From assembly GCF_900106535.1 (NCBI RefSeq), contig NZ_FNOH01000021.1, positions 21,190 through 85,189 of the forward strand: a DNA stretch of 64,000 nt. Direction: 5' to 3'. A program made the translations under genes and the position numbers. The stretch is from Myxococcus xanthus. GTDB lineage: Bacteria; Myxococcota; Myxococcia; Myxococcales; Myxococcaceae. Positions 9,201 to 34,160 of this stretch are shown one piece after another; positions within the stretch are counted from its first letter, which is position 1; each line of letters opens with the position of its first letter. A model generated the notes under the pieces. The model was given only the letters and a program-made list of their open reading frames with translations, ran no database searches and had not been told where the DNA came from.

Positions 9201-10847
9201 GCCACCGCCGGGGAAGAGGAACACGACAGAACGGCCACCGTCCTTGGCCACGTCCGTGAACACGCGCTCGGGGTTCATCTCGGACAGCACCGTGGCCGCG
9301 TCCTCGCCACTCTCGCAGACCACGACGCGCCGGTGCGGGAAGGCCTTGCGGCCAATCTGGAGGGTGTAGGCCACGTCCGCCAGGGACTGCTCGGGGCGCG
9401 CCTCCAGGTGCGTGCCCAGGTTCTGGGTGAGCGCGTCGAGCGCGGCCGGCTTCTTCGCGGAGAGCACCAGCAATTGCCAGGGCCGCGACGGACCGGAGGG
9501 CGCTGGGGGCGGCGGCGCTTCCAGCAGTGCGTGGGCGTTGGTGCCACCAATGCCGAAGGAACTCACGCCCGCGCGGCGCCGGTGGTCATGCGGCTGCCAG
9601 TCCCGCAACGCGGCATTCACGAAGAAGGGGCTGCGCGCCCAATCGATGTTCGGGTTGGGCGTGCGGCAGTGGAGGGTGGGGGGGATGCGTCCGTGCTCCA
9701 CCGCCAGGGCCGTCTTGATGAGCCCTGCTACGCCGGCCGCCGCGTCCAGGTGGCCGATGTTCGACTTGACCGACCCGAGCGCGCAGAAGCTGGTGGCCTC
9801 GGTGCCGGCGCGGAAGGCGCTCGTCAGCGCGGAGACCTCGACCGGATCTCCCAGCAGGGTGCCGGTGCCGTGCGTCTCCACGTAACCCACGGTGTCCGGC
9901 GTCACGCCCGCCAGGGCGTGGGTGCGGGCGATGACCTCCGCCTGTCCCTCGGCGCTGGGCGCGGTGTAGCCGAGCTTCGAGGCACCGTCGTTGTTGATGG
10001 CGGAGGCCCGGATGACGGCGTGGATGTGGCTGCCGTCCGCGAGCGCGTCATCCAGCCGCTTGAGCACCACCACGCCCACGCCGCTGCCGAAGAGCGTTCC
10101 CTGGGCCTGTGCATCGAAGGGACGGCAGTGACCGTCCGGCGACGCGATGCCGCCGGGCTGGTGCACGTAGCCCGTGCGCTGGGGCACGTCCACGGACACG
10201 CCGCCCGCGATGGCCACGTCACACTGGAAGCCCATCAGTGACTGGCAGGCCAGGTGGGTGGCGACCAGCGACGTGGAGCAACCCGTCTGGACATCCAGGC
10301 TGGGGCCCTTGAGGTCCAGGTGGTACGCCAGCCGCGTGGCGAGGAAGTCCTTGTCGTTGCCAATCATCACCTGGAAGCTGTCGCTCGACTCGAGCAGCTC
10401 CGGGTGCGTGCGCAGGTTGAAGAGCAGGTACGTGCTCAGGCTCGTGCCCGCGAAGACGCCCACCGAGCGCGACTCCGTATCCAGTCCGTGGCCCGCGCGC
10501 TCGATGGCCTCCCACGCGCACTCCAAGAAGATGCGGTGCTGCGGATCCATCAGCGCCGCCTCGCGCGGCGAATAGCCGAAGAAGCTCGCGTCGAACGCGT
10601 CCACCTGGTCCAGCACGGCTCCGGCGCGCACGAAGCCCGGCTGTCGCAGGCGCTCCTCGGGAACGCCGCGTGCCTTCAGTTCGTCGTCGGTGAAGAAGCG
10701 GATGCCTTCCACACCCTCGCAGAGGTTCCGCCAGAAGGTCTCCACGTCGGGGGAGCCCGGGAAGCGGCCCGCCATTCCGACGATGGCAATGGCCAGATCG
10801 TCGCCTTCACTCAGGTTGTCTTCGCTCATGGCTGTCGACGAACTCAC
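6225..10847 (-). CDS. Type I PKS module KS-AT-KR-ACP with an atypical KR (PKS A)
   Basis: A 1540-residue PKS read from GTG at 10847; an ATG at 10829 is an equally possible start and neither has a strong ribosome-binding site. Domains: KS, about 20-440, with Cys190 in TGCSTSLVATH; AT, about 550-850, with Ser636 in GHSMGEYVAACLAG; a linker plus KR, about 900-1390, with the Rossmann motif LITGGLGGIGLVL near residue 1157; and an ACP with Ser1471 in LGGNSLIGLKV. The AT has VAAHS where malonyl ATs have HAFHS, so its extender unit is uncertain. The KR catalytic loop reads GQIDHCAACAF instead of the usual GQxDYCAANAF: the catalytic Tyr is His1320 and the Asn is Cys1324. The KR may therefore be inactive. 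The C-terminus ends in an Arg-rich tail (RRRELIQQRRQ) like that of NRPS1. Confidence 0.93.
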   Translation of the reverse strand: MSSSTAMSEDNLSEGDDLAIAIVGMAGRFPGSPDVETFWRNLCEGVEGIRFFTDDELKARGVPEERLRQPGFVRAGAVLDQVDAFDASFFGYSPREAALMDPQHRIFLECAWEAIERAGHGLDTESRSVGVFAGTSLSTYLLFNLRTHPELLESSDSFQVMIGNDKDFLATRLAYHLDLKGPSLDVQTGCSTSLVATHLACQSLMGFQCDVAIAGGVSVDVPQRTGYVHQPGGIASPDGHCRPFDAQAQGTLFGSGVGVVVLKRLDDALADGSHIHAVIRASAINNDGASKLGYTAPSAEGQAEVIARTHALAGVTPDTVGYVETHGTGTLLGDPVEVSALTSAFRAGTEATSFCALGSVKSNIGHLDAAAGVAGLIKTALAVEHGRIPPTLHCRTPNPNIDWARSPFFVNAALRDWQPHDHRRRAGVSSFGIGGTNAHALLEAPPPPAPSGPSRPWQLLVLSAKKPAALDALTQNLGTHLEARPEQSLADVAYTLQIGRKAFPHRRVVVCESGEDAATVLSEMNPERVFTDVAKDGGRSVVFLFPGGGAQHLRMGQELYEKEPAFREAFDACAASFQRRGGPSLRTVLYPAGDADAGAPLPRPSVGLPALFTVEYALARLWESWGIRPEAMIGHSMGEYVAACLAGVFSLEDALALVAERGRLFEQLPSGAMVSVALSEQELLPMLGEHLSLAAVNGPSQCVVAGDTASVDALSADLATRGIEHRRVHIDVAAHSHLIDSILPAFAAFVGRLKLQTPTQPFVSGVTGTWVTEEEATDPRYWVRHLRQTVRFGPGVRCLLENPSRVLLEVGPGRTLGSLARLQVERGQPTVVLTSMRAPREPGSDMRFVLTTLGRLWAAGVPMDWRRLQAGEQRRRVVLPTYPFDRKRHWLEPNAAGIAIASDVSLARRKDAADWFYLPSWKRTLAPRATTAAPQNWLVFTDTGGLGDALATRLAESGGRVTRVSQGSDFRRVDDGVFEVDPTRPETYAALLNALAEDSCRPERIVHLWSVDSAGEGLAGLEHAQRTGFFSLLFLSQALAGQSASGPVQMTVVSSGVQAVTGHEVLAPEKATLLGACRVLPHEVPGLSCRSIDVEAPRCSKTLQALVARMVGELATGSSNGAVALRGPSRWEQSFEQVRISAPAADAPSRLRPRGTYLITGGLGGIGLVLAESLARQVQARLVLVGRNALPERDTWDTWITEHGEQDRVSQRIRQVLALEALGSEVLVLPADVGDAEQMAEVLRQARQAFGELHGVIHAAGVPAGGLAQLRTQKAVEDVLRPKVSGTWILHALLRDTPLDFFVLCSSRTAYTAEPGQIDHCAACAFQDAFAHQAAATGNVPIISLAWDTWREVGQAVTTQMPDGANPMREAMLAHALTPAEGVDVFERVLAQAPTHVVVSTEDLRAAMARSASLLQDLMGPMETDAAPAAERAAPASMDEAERELADIWQRFLGVESVALHENFFELGGNSLIGLKVINEVKRRFGKDLPVVSLFENPTLSAMARLLTRGQEQASATTSDRRSRGARRRELIQQRRQSGN

Positions 10848-10901
10848 GTTCAGGAAGCGAGGTGGGGTAGCGGTCCGGTGGCACCACGCACACTCCCCAC
10901 G

Positions 10902-10923
10902 GAGCCCTCATGCCGCGGGGCTC
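10902..10923. repeat. Short inverted repeat between the flavin oxygenase gene and PKS A
   Basis: GAGCCC and GGGCTC arms (six pairs) enclose a ten-base loop in the 128-base gap between the two genes. Together with the neighbouring hairpin at 10952-10968 it could slow or attenuate transcription into the PKS operon. There is no T-tract, so a classical terminator is not supported. Chance is a real alternative at this GC content. Confidence 0.3.
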
Positions 10924-10951
10924 AGGGCGGTGACCGTGACGCGGGGCAGGG

Positions 10952-10968
10952 CTCCGCGTTGCGCGGAG
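10952..10968. terminator. Candidate hairpin just after the flavin oxygenase gene
   Basis: CTCCGCG-TTG-CGCGGAG forms a perfect seven-pair GC-rich stem with a three-base loop. It lies eight bases beyond the stop of the minus-strand oxygenase gene. The position fits a terminator or attenuator, but no run of T follows, so intrinsic termination is uncertain. It may instead be an RNA-processing or pausing site within a longer operon. Confidence 0.35.
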
Positions 10969-10975
10969 GCGAGGC

Positions 10976-12007
10976 TCAGCTGGCTGCCTGGGCGGCGGGC
11001 GGCGTGCTCGAGAGAGAGAACGCGTCAGCGAGCAGCTCGTAGGAGCGCATCCGGGCGCGATGGTCGTGGACGATGGTGGTGACGAGCAGCTCGTCCGCCT
11101 GGAATTCGGCGGCCATGCGCAACAGCTGTTCCTTCACCTGGTCCGGTGAACCACACACGACGCGTTTGCGGTCGAACTCGAGCGTGGCCAGGTCCTCGGG
11201 CGTGTAGGCGTAGGCCTCCGCCTCCTCGATGGACGGAATGGGCGCTTCGGGCCGGCCCCTGCGAGTGTTGATGGTCAGCAGGTCGCTGCTCCGGGCTATT
11301 CGCCGGGCCTCCTGCTCGGTCGGGGCACAGATGACGTAGACGCTGACGGCGGAGTTGGGAGCCGCCTGCACGTGCGAGGGCTGGAAGCGCTCGCGATACC
11401 CCCGCGTCACCGGTCCACCGTGGATGGGGTTGAAGAAGTGCGCGAAGCAGAAGGACAGACCCAGCCGGGCCGCGAGCGCGGCGCTCTGCTCGCCCGAGCC
11501 CAGGGCCCAGACCTGCGGCATGCCCGGCGCCATGGTCTTCAGGCTCAGCTTCTCGAACTCCGGCGTCGCGGGCGTGGTGCCCGACAGGAAGGCGACGAGG
11601 TCCTCCAGCTTCGTGGGGAAGTTCTCGTTGTTCATCGGCGGCCCGTAGGCCAGTGCGCGGGCCACCAGGTCCGTGCTGCCCGATGTCCGTCCGATGCCCA
11701 GGTCGATGCGGTTGGGGTGGAGCGTCTCCAGCAGCCGGAAGACCTCGGCGACCTTGAAGGGGCTGTAGTTCGACAGCAGGACGCCGCCCGTTCCCACCCG
11801 GATGCGAGACGTCGCCGCCGCGACATGCGCGACGAGGATTTCCGGCGCCACGCCCGCGAAGTGTCCTGAGCCGTGATGCTCCGCGAGCCAGAAGCGGTGA
11901 TAACCGAGCTGCTCGGCGGCTCGAGCCAGCTCCACCGTGTTTTGGAAGGCCGCACGTGTCTGGGAGTCGCTGGCGACGATGGAGTGATCGAGAACACTGA
12001 GCTTCAC
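10976..12007 (-). CDS. Free-standing luciferase-like (LLM) flavin-dependent oxidoreductase
   Basis: A 343-residue protein starting at GTG 12007 with GGAAGGAA at suitable spacing. It opens MKLSVLDHSIV and carries family patterns of the bacterial-luciferase-like, alkanal-monooxygenase-type enzymes: WLAEHHGSGHFAGVAPEIL, the GTGGVLLSNYSPFKVAE strand, and LHPNRIDLGIGRTSGS. Such TIM-barrel enzymes use reduced FMN and oxygen to hydroxylate or cleave organic substrates. Although it shares the fold, it differs clearly from the two MOX domains embedded in NRPS1 and NRPS2, so it is not a recent copy of them. It heads the minus-strand gene group before PKS A, although a 128-base gap with two hairpins separates it from the PKS operon. 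A tailoring role is inferred; the substrate is unknown. Confidence 0.9.
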   Translation of the reverse strand: MKLSVLDHSIVASDSQTRAAFQNTVELARAAEQLGYHRFWLAEHHGSGHFAGVAPEILVAHVAAATSRIRVGTGGVLLSNYSPFKVAEVFRLLETLHPNRIDLGIGRTSGSTDLVARALAYGPPMNNENFPTKLEDLVAFLSGTTPATPEFEKLSLKTMAPGMPQVWALGSGEQSAALAARLGLSFCFAHFFNPIHGGPVTRGYRERFQPSHVQAAPNSAVSVYVICAPTEQEARRIARSSDLLTINTRRGRPEAPIPSIEEAEAYAYTPEDLATLEFDRKRVVCGSPDQVKEQLLRMAAEFQADELLVTTIVHDHRARMRSYELLADAFSLSSTPPAAQAAS

Positions 12008-12236
12008 GGCGAGCGTTCCTTCCCGGGCAGACGGCGCCCTCGGGGCCGCTTCGAGACGGGCCGAGTCGTCGCGTGTCCGCGTTTCAAGATGGTGACAAAG
12101 CCTATATTAACGCGGTTATCTGCGACAAATGGGATTTGGTTGATTATGCTTGAAAATTGAGAATAGGTGGCAGCCCGGAGTGCGCCTGAATACCAGGGGC
12201 TCTTTCATTCCCCGAGGCTCGGTGTGACATCGGCTG
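12008..12236. other. Intergenic region between the flavin oxygenase and ATP-grasp-like genes
   Basis: 229 bases without a convincing gene. It contains an AT-rich stretch near 12085-12165 with the candidate promoter described separately. Between 12165 and 12236 there is only a weak GGGG/CCCC pairing downstream of the ATP-grasp-like gene, too poor to call a terminator. Confidence 0.6.
12101..12128 (-). promoter_or_regulatory. Candidate sigma-70-type promoter for the flavin oxygenase / left-arm genes
   Basis: On the minus strand TTGTCG (12123-12128) and TATAGG (12101-12106) are separated by 16 bases. They lie in the most AT-rich patch of the left arm, about 90 bases upstream of the GTG at 12007. 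The hexamers are imperfect but position and base composition fit. No start site is known. Confidence 0.4.
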
Positions 12237-13685
12237 TTACTCGACGACGACGAGCGCGCACATCAACGCGCCTTGGGTCGCGTTGACCACGTCCTTGCCC
12301 TGACCGGTGGGGTTCAGTCGCACCATGGTTCCGCCGTAACGCTCACCGAAGACAAAGGCTCCCCAGATGAGGATGTGGGCGCCCACGGCGCCGTCGTCTC
12401 GCAGGAAGTGGTAGGGGCGGGGCTCGACGCGCTCCTGGACAATCCATCCGCCGTGCTCCAGGGCTTCCTGGATGGCGGCGTCCCAGTCCTCGGCGGTCAT
12501 CGCGCGGCCAATCAGCACCGACTTGCCGCCATAGGCGCGGCCCGCCTTGAGCACCAGGCCTTCGCGCTTCGAGGCGGTGAGCTCGTCGGGCAGCCACACG
12601 GATGCGCCGTCGCGCGTCGTCTGGGTGGCGCGCACGCGGCGCGTCCAGGGAATGTGCCGGCGGATGAGCTCACGCTCCTCGGGAGTAAGCGCGGGTGACG
12701 CCTCGTTCTCCGACAGCAGCGCGATGTTGAGCTTGTCGTCGAGCAGCTCCTGCGCTGGACCGTTGTAGAGACACAAGGTGCGCGCGGCGAGCGCGGCGCG
12801 GACGCGAGCGTCGAAGTCCGGGCCCACCACTTCGAGCCGATCTCTCGCGTCATGTTCCTGCACGGCATGCAGCCGCCGGCCGCGCATCGTGAAGCAGTGG
12901 CCCTCCGCGTCCTTCACCTCGCTGTAGGTGCCGATGAGCACCTCGCCCTTCGCGCCTTCAGCAGCGAGCAGTTCGCTCAGCGTGCTGTTGAGCAGCAGCG
13001 TCGCCATCTCCCTGCCCGCGGCTTCGGGCAGCTCATTGTCAGGGAAGAGCACGGCCAGATTGCATTCGCCTTCCCACGCAACGGTCCGTCGCACGTCCTC
13101 GACGACATGACTCAGGAAGGCGCGCAGCGTGTCCTGCAGCTGGATGCGCAGGCCCTGCTCCTCGGTGAAGCGCTGGAGCACGGGCTGGTCCATCACCACC
13201 TGAGCCTTGAGCCCCGTTTCCCAACCGCCCAGGCCCGCCATCATGTTGACCTCAAGGCACTTGAGGCCGTCGGCCGAGTCGATGAAGTCCCCGCGGCTGA
13301 GCGCGCCGCGCGCATCCTCCGTGTTGGCCAGGACCTCCGCCGCCACGCGCGCCCGTTCCTGCGAGACACCGTAGTAGTCGGCGATGCGCCGAGGGTCGCC
13401 GTCCAGCAACAGCCGAGGCCCGCGCTTGACGAGCCGGCAGAGCTTGACCGAGACCTCCTCCAGCTCACGGTCGCGGCGCGAGTCGATGAGGAGTGGCCAC
13501 CGGTGCAGCTCGTAATACATCAGAGGTGACGCTTCGAACTTGTGGAAGCGGTGCCGCGCGAACACCTCGGGCGTCCGCTCCGCGAACTTCAGGAAGGCCA
13601 CCGCCGCCGCGGACAGCTCACCGTGCAGCGCCTGGATTTCATCGGAGAACTTCAGCTCGCCTGGGGATTCGTTGACGTGTGGCAT
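12237..13685 (-). CDS. Probable ATP-grasp-type enzyme, otherwise unassigned (482 aa)
   Basis: A 482-residue soluble protein from the ATG at 13685. I do not recognise a named family member. The C-terminal half has features of ATP-grasp ligases: DDKLNIALLSEN; a nucleotide-binding-like strand-loop GLVLKAGRAYGGKSVLIGR with a candidate ATP-binding Lys and a glycine-rich loop; WIVQERVEPRPYHF, which resembles the adenine-contacting QE-V hinge; and a late IWGAFVFGERYGGTMVRLNP segment. The layout suggests a circularly permuted or glutathionylspermidine-synthase-like ATP-grasp. These enzymes join a carboxylate to an amine or other nucleophile using ATP. It is encoded divergently from NRPS1, so it could modify the peptide or confer self-protection, but it could also be unrelated. 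The ribosome-binding site is weak and leaderless translation is possible. Confidence 0.75.
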   Translation of the reverse strand: MPHVNESPGELKFSDEIQALHGELSAAAVAFLKFAERTPEVFARHRFHKFEASPLMYYELHRWPLLIDSRRDRELEEVSVKLCRLVKRGPRLLLDGDPRRIADYYGVSQERARVAAEVLANTEDARGALSRGDFIDSADGLKCLEVNMMAGLGGWETGLKAQVVMDQPVLQRFTEEQGLRIQLQDTLRAFLSHVVEDVRRTVAWEGECNLAVLFPDNELPEAAGREMATLLLNSTLSELLAAEGAKGEVLIGTYSEVKDAEGHCFTMRGRRLHAVQEHDARDRLEVVGPDFDARVRAALAARTLCLYNGPAQELLDDKLNIALLSENEASPALTPEERELIRRHIPWTRRVRATQTTRDGASVWLPDELTASKREGLVLKAGRAYGGKSVLIGRAMTAEDWDAAIQEALEHGGWIVQERVEPRPYHFLRDDGAVGAHILIWGAFVFGERYGGTMVRLNPTGQGKDVVNATQGALMCALVVVE

Positions 13686-13986
13686 TTTCCGGGTAATAGC
13701 ACTTTGACTCAGAGTGCGTATAAAGCGGCTGTTTTACGTGCTCGAAGCGACGGCGGCTCACGCGGAGGCTTCAACCTTCCGGGGCGTCGGCTGAGCTGAT
13801 CCCGCAGCGCGAGCGGGGTGTTGGTCTGGAGCCGCGTCAGCAGCCGCTGCGCTCCGATGCGCGCGAGCCCAGCACCAGGACTCCGGACGAAAACCGGAAT
13901 GTGGGTGCTCATAGCTTATGCTGCGCGTTCCCCCCCAGCGAAGGTCTCCGGCTTTTCCACAGCTCCACCCCTTGGAACCTCTCACC
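13686..13986. other. Divergent intergenic region upstream of NRPS1
   Basis: 301 bases separate the ATP-grasp-like gene from the chosen NRPS1 start. The left 50 bases are AT-rich and hold the palindrome at 13699-13717 and a TATAAA at 13719-13724. The rest is GC-rich, with a small TCCGG/CCGGA inverted repeat at 13882-13898. An in-frame ATG at 13918 could extend NRPS1 by 23 residues. I see no well-spaced -35/-10 pair for NRPS1 and no convincing small gene. Confidence 0.55.
13699..13717. promoter_or_regulatory. 19-bp near-perfect palindrome, candidate operator in the divergent intergenic region
   Basis: GCACTTTGACTCAGAGTGC pairs at eight of nine positions around a central C; the one mismatch is T against G. 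It lies 13 bases upstream of the ATP-grasp-like gene and overlaps the only AT-rich, promoter-like part of the region between that gene and NRPS1. Its length and symmetry suit a dimeric regulator such as a TetR- or LysR-type protein. No regulator gene is in the window, so the binding protein is unknown. Confidence 0.4.
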
Positions 13987-31135
<17,149 letters not shown>

Positions 31136-31143
<8 letters not shown>

Positions 31144-34100
31144 GCTTGATGACATGCAGGGCGAGGACTCGAGCAGCGACATCGCGGTCATCGGCATGGC
31201 GGGGCGCTTCCCGGGCGCTCGCAACCTGGGTGACTTCTGGAACAACGTCCGAGGCTGCGTGGAGTCCATCTCGTTCTTCTCCGAGGACGAACTGGAGCGC
31301 TCACCGCTCATCCCCGAGGACCTGTGGCGGCACCCGCACTTCATTCGCGCGGGGGGCATCCTCGAAGGTGCGGACGGCTTCGACCACGGCTTCTTCGACA
31401 TCCCGCTGCGCGAGGCGCAGTGGATGGACCCGCAGCAGCGCGTGTTCCTCCAGTGCGCCTGGACAGCGCTCGAGGACGCGGCGTATGACCCGTCTCGTTA
31501 CAAGGGGCGCATCTCGCTCTACGCGGGCGCCGGTTCGTCCGGCCACCTGCTGAACCTGCTGAGCGAGGCACGGAAGGACGCGGGCGCGGGCCTGGAGTTG
31601 GCCACCGCGGGCCCGGAGAGCCTGGCGATGAAGGCGTCCTTCAAGCTCCAGCTCCGGGGCGAGAGCGTCGCCGTCTACACCGCGTGCTCCACCGGCCTGG
31701 TCGCCATCCACATGGCCTGCCAGAGCCTCCTGACGCGGCAGTCGGACATCGCGCTCGCGGGCGCGGTGCGCATCGCCAGTCCGCAGCGCACGGGCTACCT
31801 GCACCAGGATGGGCTCATCTTCTCGCCGGACGGCCACTGCCGCGCCTTCGACCACCGCGCGGGTGGCACCGTGGCGGGCAACGGCGCGGGCGTGGTGGTG
31901 CTCAAGCTGCTGTCGGATGCGCTGCGGGACGGTGACCACGTCCACGCGGTCATCAAGGGCTCGGCCGTCAACAACGACGGTCAACAGAAGGTCGGTTACA
32001 CAGCGCCGAGCATCGAGGGCCAGACGGAGGTCGTCGCGGACGCGCTGGCCTATTCGGGCCTGGGCGGTGACGACATCAGCTACGTGGAGGCCCACGGCAC
32101 GGGCACGTCGCTGGGCGACCCCATTGAAATCGCCGCGCTGACGCGGGCGTTCCGGAAGACGACGGAGCGCTCTGGCTACTGCGCCATCGGCTCGCTCAAG
32201 ACGAACCTGGGGCACCTGGATGCGGCGGCCGGCGTGGCGGGGTTCATCAAGGTGGTCCTGTCGCTTCAGCACGGCGAGCTGCCGGCGAGCCTCCACTTCG
32301 AGCGCGCCAACCCGGAGATTGACTTCGAGCGCAGCCCGTTCTTCGTCAACACCGCGCTCAAGGCGTGGCCGCGGGAGAATGGGCCGCGCCGTGCGGGTGT
32401 GAGCTCCTTCGGCATCGGTGGAACCAACGCCCACGTCGTGCTGGAAGAGTCGCCCCCGGAGGCGGAGAAGGCGCGCGGCCACCGGCCATTGCACGTGGTG
32501 ACGTTGTCCGCTCGGACGCCTTCCGCCCTGGAGGTGATGGCGCGCGAGCTGGCGACGCACGTGGAGTCCGCGCCGGGACTGGCGCTGGAGGACGTGGCCT
32601 TTACCCGGAACGTGGGCCGTCGTTCGTTCGAGCATCGCCGTGCGGTGGTGGCGGCGGATGGGGCTGAACTGGCGGAGCGGCTGCGCAAGCCCGCGGCGGT
32701 GGAGGCGGGGCGGAATCGCCGCGTGGCCTTCCTGTTTCCGGGCCAGGGTGCGCAGGCGGTGGGCATGGGCCGCGAGCTGCACGCGGTGGAGCCGGGTTTC
32801 CGGAAGGACGTGGACGCGGCGCTGGCACGGCTGGAGCTCTCGCTTGCCGCCGAGGTGCGCGCGCTCCTGTTACCCGCGCAGGGGCAGGAGGCCGTCGCGG
32901 CCCAGAAGCTGGCGGACCCTCGCGTCGCGCTGCCCGCGCTCTTCGTCGTCGAGCACGCACTGGCCCGACTCTGGATGTCCTGGGGCGTCCGGCCGCATGC
33001 GGTGCTGGGCCACAGCTTTGGTGAGTACGCCGCAGCCTGCGTGGCGGGGGTGCTGTCGCCGGAGGACGGCCTGCGGCTCGCGGTGGTGCGTGGCGCGCTC
33101 ATGGCGCGGATGCCCGTCGGCGCGATGCTCGCGGTGGGGTTGGAGGAGGCGGAGGTCCTTCCGTTGCTCGGCGAGGGTCTCTCACTGGCGGCCGTCAACG
33201 GCGAGGGCCGGTGTGTCGTCTCGGGCCCGGTGCAAGCCATTGAAGCGTTGCAGGCCACGCTGTCGAGCCGCGGCGTGGGCATGGTGCGGTTGCCGTCGGC
33301 CCATGCCTTCCATTCCAGCGCCGTGGAGCCGCTGATGGTGGACCTGGCGCGGGCGGTGTCCTCGCTGCGCCTCCAGGCGCCGACGCTACCGTATGTGTCC
33401 AGCCTCACGGGCACGTGGATTCGCCCGGAAGAGGCCACCGACCCTACGTACTGGGCTCGGCAGATGCGACAGCCGGTGCGCTTCGCCGCGGGCCTGGAGA
33501 CGCTTTTCGGGGAGGGGTGCAGTGTCCTGCTGGAGGTGGGACCAGGGACGGACCTGACGTCGCTGGCGCGGGGACGGGCGCGCAAGGAGCGGCAGTTGGT
33601 CGTGGCGCCTTCGCTGCGCCGCCGTCCCACGGAGAGCGATGCCCGTGGGCTGTTGCAATCCCTGGGAGACCTCTGGGCGGCCGGGGTGGACGTCGCCTGG
33701 GAGAAGTTCCATGGCGCGGAGCCTCGCCGCCGCGTGTCGTTGCCCACGTATCCATTCGAGGAGAAGTCCTGCCGTCTGGAGTCGTCAGGCGCGCCGCTCG
33801 TATTGCCCGCGGCCTCCGGGCCGGTGGCAGGGGCCGCGCTGGCTGGCACCAGCTCCGTGCTTCCCCTCGCCACCCCTGGCGCATCGGATCCCGTCACCGT
33901 GGGGGAGATCCAGCAGCGCGTCATGGATATCTGGCGCGAGCGTCTGGGCGCAGTGGAGGTCGGCCCGGATGACGACTTCCTGGAGCTGGGCGGCAACTCA
34001 CTGATGGCGGCGCAGATGCTGACCCGTCTGCGTGAGACGTTCTCCGTACAGCTCCCGCTGAGCGCGCTGTTCGAGGCCCCCACCGTGGCGGGCATCTCCG

Positions 34101-34160
34101 CGCGCATCGAGGCGATGCTCCAGGCGGCGGGTCCCCTGGAGGGCAGGGCGGCATCCGAGG
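31136..34160 (+). other. NRPS2 PKS module: KS-AT(malonyl)-ACP
   Basis: Adds two carbons to the Val-terminated chain from NRPS1. KS, AT and ACP active residues are all present. There is no reductive domain, so a beta-keto thioester is expected on Ser955. Confidence 0.92.

Noticed and set aside
13704..13724. TTGACT followed by TATAAA on the plus strand as an NRPS1 promoter.
   Set aside because: The hexamers are only nine bases apart, too close for a sigma-70 promoter.
13709..13912. Minus-strand 67-codon frame in the divergent region, with a reasonable amino-acid composition.
   Set aside because: No ribosome-binding site or recognisable motif, and it would cover the regulatory region; a vestigial or unknown peptide gene cannot be excluded.
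13918..13986. Upstream in-frame ATG giving NRPS1 23 more residues.
   Set aside because: The extra residues (LRVPPQRRSPAF...) are Pro/Arg-rich and unlike FAAL N-termini; the ATG at 13987 fits better, although neither has a strong ribosome-binding site.
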